A DNA stretch of 64,000 bases from Lactifluus volemus (taxonomy: Eukaryota; Basidiomycota; Agaricomycetes; Russulales; Russulaceae). Below, one piece after another: positions 21,728 through 33,446 of this stretch (positions are counted from its first letter, which is position 1; the number at the start of each line of letters is the position of its first letter). Position numbers and translations under genes: made by a program. The stretch covers positions 186,001 to 250,000 of the forward strand of contig WTXI01000015.1 of NCBI GenBank assembly GCA_022376515.1, written 5' to 3'. The notes under the pieces are model-generated. The model was not told the origin of the DNA, did no database searches, and was given only the letters and a program-made list of their open reading frames with translations.

Positions 21728-24158
21728 TCAAAGTGCCTCAATTTGCCTTCTGACCTCCTCCGCACGCTCCTTGAACAGCCGGATTTTCATCTCGCCATCT
21801 TGCTTCAACCTCTCGTACTGTACCTCGATCTCGTGTCGGATCCACTGCTCAACGGTCATCGTGCGCTCTTGTTCCGTCAGCTGCGCTCCATTTGTTCGCA
21901 AAGGTAACGAATCAACCAGCGTCTCAGTATCTGTGTGAGTCTCCACCTTGGTCGTGGATGTGGTCGAGGACATCGAAAGCAGCGACGATGACACAGGAGG
22001 AGGCGTCCCGGGGCTCATTTCACGCCGTAACGTTGGCGGCGTCTGCACCACCAAATCCATATCTGCATCGGGCTCGCTCTCTGAGGGATGCCTCGACGGG
22101 GGCTTTGCTGTTGTCTCTATTGTCCCTCGAAGTGGTGTCGCAGGAGTCGAGTCGATCTCGGAATCAATATCCATCACATCTTGGAAAGACGACGTAGCCT
22201 TGGCTTTCCCCTTGGGTGGTAATGACATCGAGCTACTCTGAGTAGCGCCGGACGTTGTCGCTGTCGGGGCCTGACTAGGTTCGTGATGCGATGTTGCAGA
22301 CGAGCAGTTTTAGAGCCTTTTCCATTGACTATTCTCCCTGGCTTCTCGGCCGGAACAGGCAATTGAGTGACCTCCTCTTCGTCATTTGAAAGCGAACCTG
22401 CTGCCTCAGACGTCTCGGATGGAGTAGCTGGCCCTGGACCAGCCTTTTCTTTGTCCCGCTTAAATGAAGGCGAATGTCGTGTTGTCAGTTCGACCTCCCC
22501 AGGGTCGTCATCATCGCTCTCCTCGATCATCTCCGGCTTGGCTGGCGCCTTGGTAGGAGCTTTTGAGGACACTTTCTTCACCAGCAACGGTGGCCCTCCT
22601 GTTTCGTCTATCCGGTCGTCCGTTGGTTCAAGCTCATCGATTGGTACTTGGCCTTTTGCCTTCTTCACTTGCGCCGGTCTTTTCTTCGACTTTACGTCCT
22701 CATCGGGCTCTTCCATGGAGGATACACTTTGGATGATTCTGTTCCGCCTTTTTAGGGTAGGTCGCGCATCAGTCTCGCTCTCCACGTCTGGAGTGCTTCC
22801 TCTCGCTCATCTACAGTGTCTTGATCTTTCTTCGGCTGACGGCGCTTTGGTTGATGGACCTCCTCCTCTGCGTCATTGGCACGGAAGGTTTTCGTCTTCC
22901 GCGAGGACTTTCGTACGTTGGTGCCCTGAGCGACGTTTTCCTTCCCTTTGAGTCGCTGTTTGTTTGGTTGCGGGGCGCATGGAACGTCGTCTTCGTCGGC
23001 CTCCTCGATCGCCTCGATGGGTCTCTTCTCTCTGCCTTTGGCTAAAGACTTGCCCCGACTGTTCGACCCGCGAGACTCGGCGCAGCTCACATCTTCTTCG
23101 GGCTCTGAGGGTGGTTTTGCACGTGATGAACGTGTCGAGCGCCGAAGGACATCGGATGTGTCTTTCTCCTTGACAATTGAGGTTGTCGAGGTTGTGCGGC
23201 TGCGCTTCGCTGGGCGGGGCGGGGCGGGCGCAGGCCTGGATTCATCCTCAGAACGCGACGCAGAATTTTCAGAAGGGGTCGGCAGAGGTTGTCTTGAACC
23301 CGCGCGCGATTTCGGGCGTGCTGTTGACCGCAGAGAAGTTGTTCTTGATCTGTTTTAGGGACTGGAGCTTCTGGGAAGAAAGGACACGAGAGGGTAGACT
23401 TTTTGACGCGTTTACGATGCTCTTCCCTGTGTAGAATTAGTGTGTAAAGTCTGGGCCAATGGGCGGAAGGGCTCACTGAGGGTCATCGTCTTCGTCCCAG
23501 CCACTGAGCGAGACACGGCAGTAAAGGCATGTTCCGGTGTCATCGCCAGGCGTTTGTGGTGTGAATACAAATCCTGCTTTCGCCATCTGCAGCCATGATT
23601 GAAAACGTTATGAAGCCGATATAAGTAAGCTCAAGACGCGACATGCCTTGCTCGAGTTGGCACCATGACCTTTGACACGATCATGCGGCCAGGAATCGTT
23701 AAGTTTGAAGGTCGCCAGACGAGCCTTCTCCATTGCCTTCCCGTCGGGTTGACGGCTTGGGTCCTTAAGGACGAAGCTATAAGAGAATAATCCAACCTGA
23801 GCAAGTACAATGCGAATAGAAGGGCACGCCACGTACTTTCCCTTGCGGTCAAGATCCTCGCTTAACCCACAACGAACGATTGCCCATGCACAACTGTCTC
23901 TACATTTATCCCAATGAATTGTAAATGGATCATCTTGCTCTTCCCAACCATCCAGACTTTTTCCGCAGAGAAAACACTCGACATTGTCTGGAGCGTCCCA
24001 AGCTGGATTGAAGAAGAAGCCAGCTTCAGTGAGAGTGTCAGGTGTTGCGACAAAGTGGAGAGGATGAGGCCATTTGAGGTGAGTGTACGTTTGGTTGTCG
24101 ACTGCTTTACGCGTCTTGCCTTTGCGAATGACTCTAGACGAGAGTTGAAGGCTTGCAT
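21728..24158 (-). CDS. BIR1: BIR1, survivin-type chromosomal passenger complex protein with two BIR domains
   Basis: Bir1/survivin targets Aurora kinase and INCENP/Sli15 to centromeres and the spindle midzone. The first BIR domain (about 23880-24070) shows WPHPLHF, TEAGFFFNPAWD, the zinc ligands CFLCGKSLDGWEEQDDP and H...C...CAW. The second (about 23480-23700) shows the spacing MAKAGFVFTP and CLYCRVSLSGWDEDDDP. A long acidic/basic disordered region with KRPIEAIEEADEDD and several KKRP-like signals follows. The C-terminal helix, TMTVEQWIRHEIEVQYERLK...RRQIEAL, resembles the survivin helix that binds the partner subunits. I start at MQAFNSRLESFAK. The frame moves by one base near 24070, before the first BIR, and an intron near 23.37-23.44 kb is unresolved. 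The C-terminal part is the source of the relic at 18.9 kb. Confidence 0.88.
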
Positions 24159-24225
24159 TCGAGTTGTTGAGTTTGACAGTGAGGAGAATAAGTCAAGGAC
24201 AAGAGTGGGAACCGTGTAACGTGAC

Positions 24226-27200
24226 TTGTTCAGTGATGATCCAGCTCGACCACCACCGCCGACATCGACATCGACATTAAACACTTACAGCAGAAAATCA
24301 GTCAAAAGAAAACACCGCGCTCAACTTTCTTCCGATGATTCAGATTTATCTTCCTCCCAAAATCTGATCTCTAGGCAGCATAAGCGCGTCCATAAAGGTA
24401 CGAATCCTATTTCACTAATCATGACTGTCCTCTGAGTACCCAACAGACTCATCCAGCAAGAAGACTAGAAGAACTGCCACCCCTCCATGGAGCCAATCAA
24501 TCCGTTAGTACTGTTTGAAAGTTTATCAGGTTCTTCCTGGCTCAACCTCCCTCAGAGGAAGAATCCAGGATTCCCACTCGCTCTTCCTCTCCGTCTCGAC
24601 CTGACACTAGTTCCCCATCATCCAACTCACCCGAAACACGTACCTTCCGGACCCCAGTCAAACTAGCGACCACACTCCCAGAATTATCCCCACTCACGCC
24701 TCTCTCTACAAGCCCGCTCAAGCGAACGGCCACACATCCAACGGACCACTCTACCACCCCCACTACAAAGTCGAAACGCACGGTTGATACCCTATCTGAA
24801 CTGTTCGACTTCTCCCCAAAATCGATGCGGCGGGAAGATATTCGCCCTCTTCAATCAAATGCTAGCAAGTCGATTGCGAAGCGTATGCTTGGCCGGAACC
24901 GAACAGTGCCATCGATGGCCGATGAACCTTCCGCTGACCCGAGGGTTGATTCACTGACGTCCAGGTCATCTACCGTCTCTTTTGAAATACCCCCTTCTCC
25001 GCAGCCGAACCATGGCCGTGCCATTGACCTGACTGCCTCAGGTAACGCCTCACAGACATCCAGTGTTCCCGATGAACAATCACAATCCTCCGTCCCTGGA
25101 CCGTCGTCAACAGTCCCCCAGCGATCTGGTATTCGTACTTACGCCGGCCGATCGCGTTCTTTCCTAGTCGAATTACCCACCGACGGTAACCCTGACAGTG
25201 GGGTTGGTGCAGATGATCTAGGCTTGGAAATTCGCGAATCGTATCAGGATTTGCGTATACGGTGGGGCGTTGACAACGCAGAGGATGATCCCCGTTTCGC
25301 ACTCTCTGCGCGCTCGTCACCAGAGCCCGAGAGTGGTCGGAAAGGGAAGGGGAAAGCGAGAGATCGCCCTAAAGTTGCGCTGCCGTCGAACATGATGAAC
25401 GATTTGAAGAGCATCACAGAACTCAGGAGCAAGGGCGAGATTAGGCGATTCATAGACGAAGTCGGGTATCTATTCGAGGGCATGGAACGAACGGCCGGTG
25501 TTAGGGTGCGCAGAGGCAGGTGAGCAGTGCGCCGTCTTGTGCTAAATTGTTATTGTTGACGTCATGGCATAACACATAGCGCGCTAGAACTTGTCACCAA
25601 ATTTTGTGACACAGACTTTGCGCGCCGCGCGAGGGCAACCGATTTCCGTAGCCGGGCTTGGGACGCATTGCGCGCCGCTGGCGCTGGGGATGGAGATAAA
25701 GTCCTGGACGCCATTCTTGTTCTCTTTGCAGCGCTTGTGGTGCAATTGTCTCATGACGTGACTGAACTTACGCGGAAAGCGGACTTTGTTCCGGTCTTAT
25801 GGGACATTTTAGTTTCACTGAGTGGATCGGACTCATTGGAACTTGTGGGGATTGATGTTGATGACGGGGAGCTGAAAAAGGCTGGAATCGGGAAGGCAGA
25901 AAAGCTTACGGTGAGCTTGAACCTTGGGTTTCCTTCCCACATTTAAATTCTCTCTACAGTTAATTGCTTTGAGATCTGTCGTCGTAAACAAATCAGGTCT
26001 AGTCTCTGATCAAGAGGGCCCTTCTCTGCGTCGACTCCTTTCTCATACTCTCGCCTCACTCCCACCGTCCGTTCACCAGAACAGCCATTTGACAGCTCTT
26101 CACCAGACACTAATAGTGGGGCTGTCTTCTCTTCACCCTCGACTTTCAGGGTATGCCTCTGGACTCTCGCTTCTTCCTGATGTCCCCGATCTTACACGCT
26201 CACCCGGCATTCCGCAATTCGATCATATCGCCGACTGTCTGGAACTCTTTGACTCCTTTCTACTAGGTCGGTGGGCGAACGACGAAGAGCAATCGCTGCT
26301 CTACCATGACGTGATCAACGGCGTTGGACAGGATGACTTGGCAGAAAGACTTGCGACACTCTGTGCCGTGTGCAATATCATTCTTAGGCATGGCGACTAT
26401 CAAGGTCACATCCCGATAGGTGAAACGTTCGTTAAATATATCCTTCTTGTTTGGCTCACCTTATCTTGTTTAGCCAACCGATGTCTTGAGTCTGCGCTTC
26501 GTGTGTTGATTAATCTCTCACACGAGAACCCGATCTGGTGCCAACTTCTGCTATATCAGGAGCTTACGATCCCCATCATATCGTCTCTTATTGCGAACTT
26601 CTTGCATAGAGCAAATGACACGGCCGAGGAGACAGGCGAACGGGATGCACAGGCATTTGACAGGTTATGCCTGGCACTGGGGCTTCTAACAAATCTGGTG
26701 CAGGTGGACAAGAATTCTCAGGATTTATGCCGCGAGACAAGTGAGCCTCCCTGATGTTCGTCTTCAGCTCCTGATCTGAACGTTTGCAGAACTCGATCCA
26801 TCATGTCCAGCCCACCGCCAGTGCGCGTACGTGTGCAAATGTCCGAACGCCGTCAGCGTTCTAGAGTGCCTTGTTTCGGTCTACGAGAGTCATCTCCAGC
26901 TCGAGGATGACGATCCTGGGACCCACATCGTTCGCGGGCACCTCGCGGTACTGTTTGGCCTCCTCATGCGTGGCTCATCCGCCAACCAAGATATCATCTT
27001 GGATACGTTACCAGGCGCTGGCCTCAAGGGACTGGTACGACACGCTAAAGAGTTCGTGGAACTGTATTCCGAGTTTATGGCACGGATCGCCCGCGGGGAT
27101 AGACACGATGCGGGGGATGCGGAGGGCGAACAAGTGGAGACGGACGTTCGGACCCATGTGAGAGATAGCGCGACGCAGGACGTGGCGCAGGATATCATCA

Positions 27201-27235
27201 AGTTTTTAGAGAGCTTGATGAATACACTGGCATGA
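24226..27235 (+). CDS. WAPL: WAPL, cohesin release factor (Wings apart-like)
   Basis: WAPL/Rad61 opens the cohesin ring and controls cohesin turnover on chromatin. The N-terminal third is serine/proline rich, with SP/TP sites and basic clusters (SVKRKHRA, SKRTVDTLSELFDF). The conserved WAPL domain starts near 25400 with LRSKGEIRRFIDEVGYLFEG. It continues ALELVTKFCD, RAWDALRAAGAGDGDKVLDA and LFAALVVQLS, then ARM-like helices including CLESALRVLINLSHENPIWC and LCLALGLLTNLVQVD, to DIIKFLESLMNTLA. Introns are 24398-24446 and others starting near 24505, 25521, 25913, 26411 and 26739, all GT-AG. Length is about 860 residues, in the usual range. It is head to head with BIR1, with 67 bases between start codons. 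The exact edges of exon 2 are less certain. Confidence 0.92.
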
Positions 27236-27289
27236 ATGAGGTTTAACTGTGCATTATTTTATTTAACTACTTTTGTTTCTAGTCGGCGA

Positions 27290-27890
27290 CGCCGCTGTGT
27301 ATGCGTATAGACTCATCGCGACGAAATTCGGGAGGAATCGAACGAGCTTGAGATATTAAGACTTCTTGATGCCATCCAGCCGAAGTTAGAGCACGTTATC
27401 TCGTTGCTTGATTTGTTCCACACGCAGTCCGGATCGTGGGCTATTCTACCTAGAATTGACGGCACCAAGATTTACCTCGCGCTTGCTCGTAGCAACCTTG
27501 ACAGCATCTCTGAAGTCTGCCTGGGCCTGATCCAGGGCTCGCATATCTTCACGAGCACCTCACAGGGACATCAACCCCGACAACCTCCTTGTCGACGACG
27601 ACTTGTGTTTGAAATTTTAATCTTGCTATTCAAGTGAAGGACGAGGAGGTCGATGACCACCGCGGAACGAAGCTTTGGATAGCACCCGAGGTGGAGGAGA
27701 GGATGAACTCCTGAAGGCGATTATGGGGAAGCTGAATCCCAAAGAACGGCCATCTTTGCTTGGATGGCACAGTTGGTTCGCCACACCACCGCCCGGAGAC
27801 GTCTAATGTGTGGAAAGGTGATGAGGCAAAGGTGGCGGGGCCTCTGCCTGACACAATGGAAGTCGACGGAGACAGTACAGAGAGCCCGAA
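27290..27890 (+). pseudogene. Protein kinase relic, copy B
   Basis: The plus strand reads DEIREESNELEILRLLD, then HVISLLDLF (about 27320-27420) and VCLGLIQG. HRDINPDNLLVDDDLCLKF, with a stop, follows at about 27560-27620. Further on come VKDEEVDDHRGTKLW and IAPEVEE, then a broken C-lobe. The HRDxxxxN and APE motifs are conserved, but the DFG segment is interrupted by a small deletion and frame shifts. The N-lobe lysine and glycine loop cannot be found. It is inverted relative to copy A at 19.4-20.1 kb. Shared landmarks include a GCCTGACACAA[T/C]GGAAGTCGACGGAG-type word near 27855-27880. Confidence 0.8.
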
Positions 27891-28047
27891 GGCAGCAGAG
27901 CAGAGACTCGACTGATGAATTCTCTGTATTCACCACAATACAGGTGACACCCTCTTATCATCTCCTTTGTTCTACAGATCTTTTATATATAAAGATAAAT
28001 TGCATCAGTGGTTCCCTCACTGACTAGGTGATGACTATACTTGGGCC

Positions 28048-29365
28048 CTAAGGCCCATCTCCGCCTTCATATAGTTCAGATTGGGCAAGTTTCATAGCGG
28101 TGAACAGCCCATGTTGCTCTCCAAGACTGTATGAGAGCGACATACGCTGGAAAATGGAGGGACGGGCAGAATCGTCGGACTCTAACTATCAGTGACGAGA
28201 AATGGCGTTGGTCAAACGACTAGCAGGGGGTTCACCAAGTAAATACACATACCAAGGAGATGATGTCGTCGAGCATGTGCGCCTGGCCAACCGTCATCCC
28301 CATGAGACCCAAATGATTTGCGTTCACGATATGGACGTGAAAGTGGTCTGCGGTCGGCAGAGGTGTAAGCGGTATCTCTTTGCGTGATAGCGAGGATACT
28401 TACAATAGCTCGGCTGATAATGGACGAAGAGACGAAGTTCCGTCGCTTCTAAGCCCCAACGATCCTTGACGACCCTGGTTGCTTCACGCCTGATGGAGCG
28501 CAGAATGGAATGTGCGAGTGGTTGAGGTCTCTCAGATTCTTGATGTCGGGGAGAAGCATCAAGGCAATGAGATACAAGGATGTTACGTTGGTGAGATCCC
28601 ACTTCATATCTGGCAGGATGAGGAAGCCAAAGGGATCCGCCTCTGGCGGTGAACGAAAGAGTATTTTCTCAGCTTCCGATCGACCCTCGACGATGTCGTC
28701 TATCCTGGAAGGCGATGCTTGAATTAGTGATCACGAAGGTAGTGCGCACAGTAGCACACAAAATAATTCATCAATGCACGGACCATTGCGTGCGCGATGA
28801 CGGGAACGCGTCTATGTAGGGCTTAACGATGCGTTCATACAGCGCAGGCGTTTCGCGCACGATGTGGATCTGCTGTTTGGAGTACTGCAAAAACCGTTGA
28901 CACGTTACGCGATACGTCTCGGACGATACAATACATAGAGCGAGTGACCTTGCGAATGTGCGCATCAGTTGCAGGGCAGATCACATTGATCTTGACGTCA
29001 GGCCTGTCCTGAGAAGGGCTCAGCCAGCCTAACATCCATGCATACTGAGAGAAAGCCGTCAGAGCTGCTTGCTACAGTGGTTATAGGTCAGGGCAGAGAG
29101 ATGGCTGCTGACGATGTCGTTGCTCTCGAGGAGCCTGACGGCAGATATGAGGCCATCTGAGAATGAGGGAAGTGGTGTCCTCTCTATACGGACTATAGCG
29201 GTCTTTCCTTGACCGACCAAGTTGTCAGGGGACTTCAGACTGCCGAGCAAGACGAGGGTGTGAGTGGCAGGGTCTGCAATTCGTGGGTGCTTGGACAGGT
29301 CTCATAACTTTTTATTCCAAACTCACCCTCGTTCAGTACTCGCTCGAAACAAAACGATCAAAGTC
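28048..29365 (-). CDS. DCS1: Scavenger mRNA-decapping enzyme DcpS (HIT family)
   Basis: DcpS hydrolyses the m7GpppN cap left after 3'-5' mRNA decay, in cytosol and nucleus. The N-terminal swapped domain reads [25 protein letters not shown] and [18 protein letters not shown]. The C-terminal HIT domain shows [16 protein letters not shown], the helix [15 protein letters not shown] and [27 protein letters not shown]. That last block contains the HxHxH histidine triad (about 28340-28430). [10 protein letters not shown] and [14 protein letters not shown] follow, with the stop at 28048-28050. At least five short introns are present. The extreme N-terminus is uncertain: an upstream exon ending in FERVLNED fits the family, but I could not fix its ATG. 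It is divergent to the tRNase Z gene. Confidence 0.9.
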
Positions 29366-29622
29366 AAATTTCATGAAAAAATAGAGGGAAGAGTCGTCAA
29401 TGTTGACTCGCACGCTTCTCACAAGCGCTTCCTCTCTCCCCTCGTAACATCGACAATACTGTGGCGCCCATATTTATTTGGTCGCTCAGTAGGCCATTAG
29501 AAATTTTAGGGTCCACAAAATTACGTGCGCTATGCTTGCATAGTCGCTATATCTCTCCTGTAATTCCTAACTACTCTAAGAGGTCGTTGCATGTCCCACT
29601 TCCTATCGCGCGAACCTCTAAA

Positions 29623-32600
29623 ATGAACTGGTCAACCACCGTTTATACCTCACTTTCTTCCGACACGGAGCCATCCATCGTGATTACTTTCGATTCAGCC
29701 AAGTATATTATTAATGCCGGAGAGAACACTACTCGAGCGATATTGCAGGGCAGAAGGGGTTGGAGGAAGGTAAAGGCCCTATTCTTGACGCGACTTGGGA
29801 CGCAGAGGTCAGGCGGTATTCCAGGTGTGTTGTCGCCATCTGTACCATCCTTTTCCAATGTTGTGCGGTTCTAGACCTTCTCACCCGTTCAGGTCTTCTC
29901 ATGTCGCTGGCAGACAGCATTCCTCGAACGATGGAGATCGTTGGTCCCAGAGGTCTTTTGCACATCCTCGCTTCTATGCGTTTCTATACATTCCGGTTTG
30001 TCTGACTTGTTTTCCCTTACGCACTGTACTTAATGCCTTATGGTAGGAACACTTTGAGTCTCAAGGTTGCCGAGGTTCCCAGCTTCGGGACTGAGCCCCA
30101 GAAAGAAGCCACGCCCGTCTTTAGAGACGATAACATAACAGTCTTTTCTATTCCCATTACACCCACACCCAGTGCGTGTTTGGAGCAGCTGATAAGTCGG
30201 AACCGCTGTCCGAGATGTCGGAGAACGTGTTGAAGCGGAAACGTGAACACTCTCCAGAGCTGCCGTCGAAGCGCCCATTGCTTGATTCTGCTGTACCAGA
30301 TGCGGCCACAGATGGGTCTATTATGCCGTTGGCGAGCCCGCCACTCATTTCCCGCTATCGAAACGATCCTCAATTCGATCCTACCGCTCTGAAGGGAGAG
30401 GAGGCTGATTCCTGGCGACGGCTTATCATTGAGCACATGTTCACTTGGTTGGAACCGCCCCCCAAATCACATAAGCGTAGGAGCGGAAAACTTAAACGAG
30501 GGCGGCATACGGAGGATGCGGAGGACCCAGAAACCCTGCCTCAAGATGATGCTAGTTTCGCATCTCTACCTCAAGCCCCCCACTGGACTGAGGACACGAT
30601 GAAGAGACAAGGAAATCCTCCGGGGCGCGGCCCCAAAGGGACAAGCCCCGCAGGCTCATGGCAGCGATTACCCACATTTGTCGCGCCTGTACGAGATCTC
30701 TCCACCGCATACATCGTGGTCGGTCCCCGCGTACGTGGGAAATTCGATGTCAAGCGTGCGGATGAGCTTGGGCTCTACGGTCCACTGAGAGGGAGAGTCG
30801 CGCGAGGAGAAACTATCACCTTTACTGTGGATGATGGTACTGGGGGGAAAGTGCAGAGAACGGTGAGACCGGAGGATTGTATGGGTGAGCATGAGACTAT
30901 GAAGGTTAGGCTTCCCCATGTTGCCTAACCCTATGTGCTAAGCGGACTTATAAGGTTGTTATAATTCTGGATGTACCGACACCGGACCATATTGAATCCT
31001 TGGTTTCCGCCTTTGCTTCACCTACTTACTTGGCCTTCAGGATGAAAAATCCTTCAAGGCAGAAGGACTACGCCGTTCATGTCATTTATCACCTCCTTGG
31101 GCCCAATGTACTGGAGGATGAGCGATACAAGGCCTTTATGAATGGCTTTTCGGACGACACGCAGCACCTTATCAGCTCCCCAGACCACAATCCGGATCCT
31201 CTCACATTCACAAGTGCAGGGCTGAGCCAGCTCAGACTAAACCAGCTAGACCCGGAAATGTTTCCACTCCCTCATTATAGCACGATCCCTCGGAAGCCAC
31301 TATCCCGTGCGTTGCGTTCTCTTTACCTTTGGAGTGACAAAATGACATTCTATCTCGTCTACTATTCCAGTGGTTGCCAATCTCCCAACCCAGAGCTCAT
31401 ACATAGAATCTAACAGTTATGTCGATATTCGCCCGCAAAGGCCTGTTGCAATTGATCCGAAATTACGAGAGAAGGACAAGTTTCACCCCGCGATTTCTGC
31501 AAAAACGCCAACCGAACTTTCGTTAACGACCAGAGCGAGCTTCATGAACGCGAGAAGTATTATCGATGCCCGTCTGGCAGAGCTAGACGGTGGTGTTCCC
31601 AGAGCTGGGGACGAGCTCGTGGTGGTCCCACTGGGAACCAACAGCGCAATCAGTAGTCGATACCGCAATGGTGGCTATTTCTGGTATTCTCTTTCCCTTC
31701 AGCCATTGATCCCTGAACAGTATCAGGCCAATTGATTCAAATTCCAGATTGGGGTAATGTCTTGCTCGACGCTGGCGAGGGAACATGGGGCCAGATGGCA
31801 AGATACTTTGGAACTGACCCGACTCGGTCTTCAAACGTGTGGCAGGCCCTGCGGGAGTTGAAGTGTATCTTCATAAGCCACGCTCACGCAGACCACCACA
31901 CAGGACTCCCCAAGATACTGGTAATGCGAAAGCAGGTACATCACTACGTTCTGCTTCGACCTACTTCAACCAGCCTCTGATGAATGCGTCAGCTCGACCC
32001 TCCTCCCTCAGAACCTCTCTATCTCGTCTCGATCTTACCGATCCACCTGTACCTGCGCGAACTCGCCGATTTGGAGGACCTTGGTTTATCGGATTCGACG
32101 AATACTCCTAACGGCGTCATCCCCATTCTAAGTGATGTGTTGAATTCCAGAGGACGATATGAAGCTGCGGAAAATGGGTGGGGGTGTCTCGATCAGTAAG
32201 ACTTTCGCTTTCAATATCTCTTGTTAGCTCTACTAAACTGAGCCCGGGCTGGTAGTTCGCGCAAGGCTGCTCAGATGTTATGCCAGACACTGGGTCTTCG
32301 CAGCTTGAACACTGTCGATGTCCTTCATCGTACAAGGGCGTTCGGCCTTGTTATGACGCATCAGGATGGCTGGCGCCTAGTGTACGTAGCCATTTGACCT
32401 CTTTGAATCCGATTCTCACAATTGGCGAACAGATACTCAGGGGACACCATGCCTTCAGACGCCCTGGCTCAGGCTGGCGAAGGTGCCACATTACTGATCC
32501 ATGAGGCCACGATGGGAGACGATCAAGAGGAGATGGCCTACGCAAAGGCTCACAGTACCATCGGCCAAGCATTGACGTTGCGAAGCGGTAAGAATCCATC

Positions 32601-32898
32601 GATCGTCACTATTGGTCCGCTAACAAATTTGTGCAGAATGCGGGCGCAGAGCGTTCTTCTGACCCACTTTTCCTCGCGTTACCCAACCCTGCCGCGATAT
32701 TTTGCCTCTCCCAGAAAGGGTGGCACCAGCCATGAACCGACAATAGCGTTGGCGATGGATCACGCATGTATACGGGTAGGCGACGTCTGGAAGATGGCTA
32801 CGTACCTCCCAGCCATCGAGCAGAGTTTCAAGGAGATTACAGACGAAGGAGACGAAGAGGAAGAGGCTGCTCTCATGCAAGCTACATTAGCCCAGTAA
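29623..32898 (+). CDS. TRZ1: tRNase Z, long form (ELAC2/TRZ1), tRNA 3' endonuclease
   Basis: The enzyme removes 3' trailers from pre-tRNAs in nucleus and mitochondria. The start MNWSTTVYTSLSSDTEPS at 29623 fits the long-form N-terminus, followed by FDSAKYIINAGENTTR. The C-terminal metallo-beta-lactamase half contains the zinc motif ISHAHADHHTGLPK (about 31870-31915), PSDALAQAGEGATLLIHEATM (about 32455-32515) and AHSTIGQAL. VLLTHFSSRYPTLP supplies a further histidine. The last exon ends in an acidic tail at 32898. In-frame codons continue upstream to a GTG at 29461 and could supply a mitochondrial leader only with a non-AUG start, so I prefer 29623. About ten short introns are present. It is divergent to DcpS; tRNA-Arg follows downstream. 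Confidence 0.92.
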
Positions 32899-33265
32899 TC
32901 CCTACATAAAAAGAAGACCCGGTGTTTTGCGACTTGCACAAAGCTTACTTCGTGTTTTCATTCATTTCTGGAAGTGCCTGTGCCTGTTCTCCGCCCTCCT
33001 AAAGGTCGACGCAGGCCTGCGGCGAGAATCGGCAAGGTGGTGTAAGATGTCAGCGTCTGTCATAGCCGCCCACCGTCGAGGTTGAAGAGGTGGAGGATAA
33101 GGGGGTCCATGTAAGGCAAATAGCAGGTGACTTCCTGCCAATAAGTTAAGATGGTGGCCACTGCCCAAATCCAACACGGTGGCCTCGACAAGGACGTGGC
33201 TCATGGAACGTTTTGAACGGCTTCGGGGTCGTGAGCACGTGATGTGACAAAAGAAATAATTTAAT
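32899..33265. other. Intergenic region
   Basis: This is the 3' flank of tRNase Z and of the tRNA-Arg gene. A CACGTGAT word occurs near 33237. No gene is supported. Confidence 0.4.
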
Positions 33266-33336
33266 GACCACCGCAGGGGTCGAACCTGCAATCTCCTGAT
33301 TCGTAGTCAGACGCGATGCCATTTCGCCAGGCGGCC
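33266..33336 (-). tRNA. tRNA-Arg (anticodon ACG)
   Basis: On the minus strand the acceptor stem GGCCGCC pairs with GGTGGTC, with two G-T wobbles. The D arm is GCG/CGC, the anticodon stem TCTGA/TCAGG encloses the loop CTACGAA, and the T arm is GCAGG/CCTGC with loop TTCGACC. The anticodon is ACG, which reads CGN arginine codons after deamination to inosine. There is no intron. Length is 71 bases without CCA. Confidence 0.93.
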
Positions 33337-33446
33337 GTGACACAAAGTTGGAATGTAACTGCTATGACCTTCTACATCCTTACCGCTCTCGTCAGGGAAT
33401 GTTGAACTGACTACGCCGAACCCAACACACCACACCTTTTTCTCAA

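Noticed and set aside
22367..22951. 194-codon open frame opposite BIR1
   Set aside because: Antisense shadow of the low-complexity acidic/basic region of BIR1.
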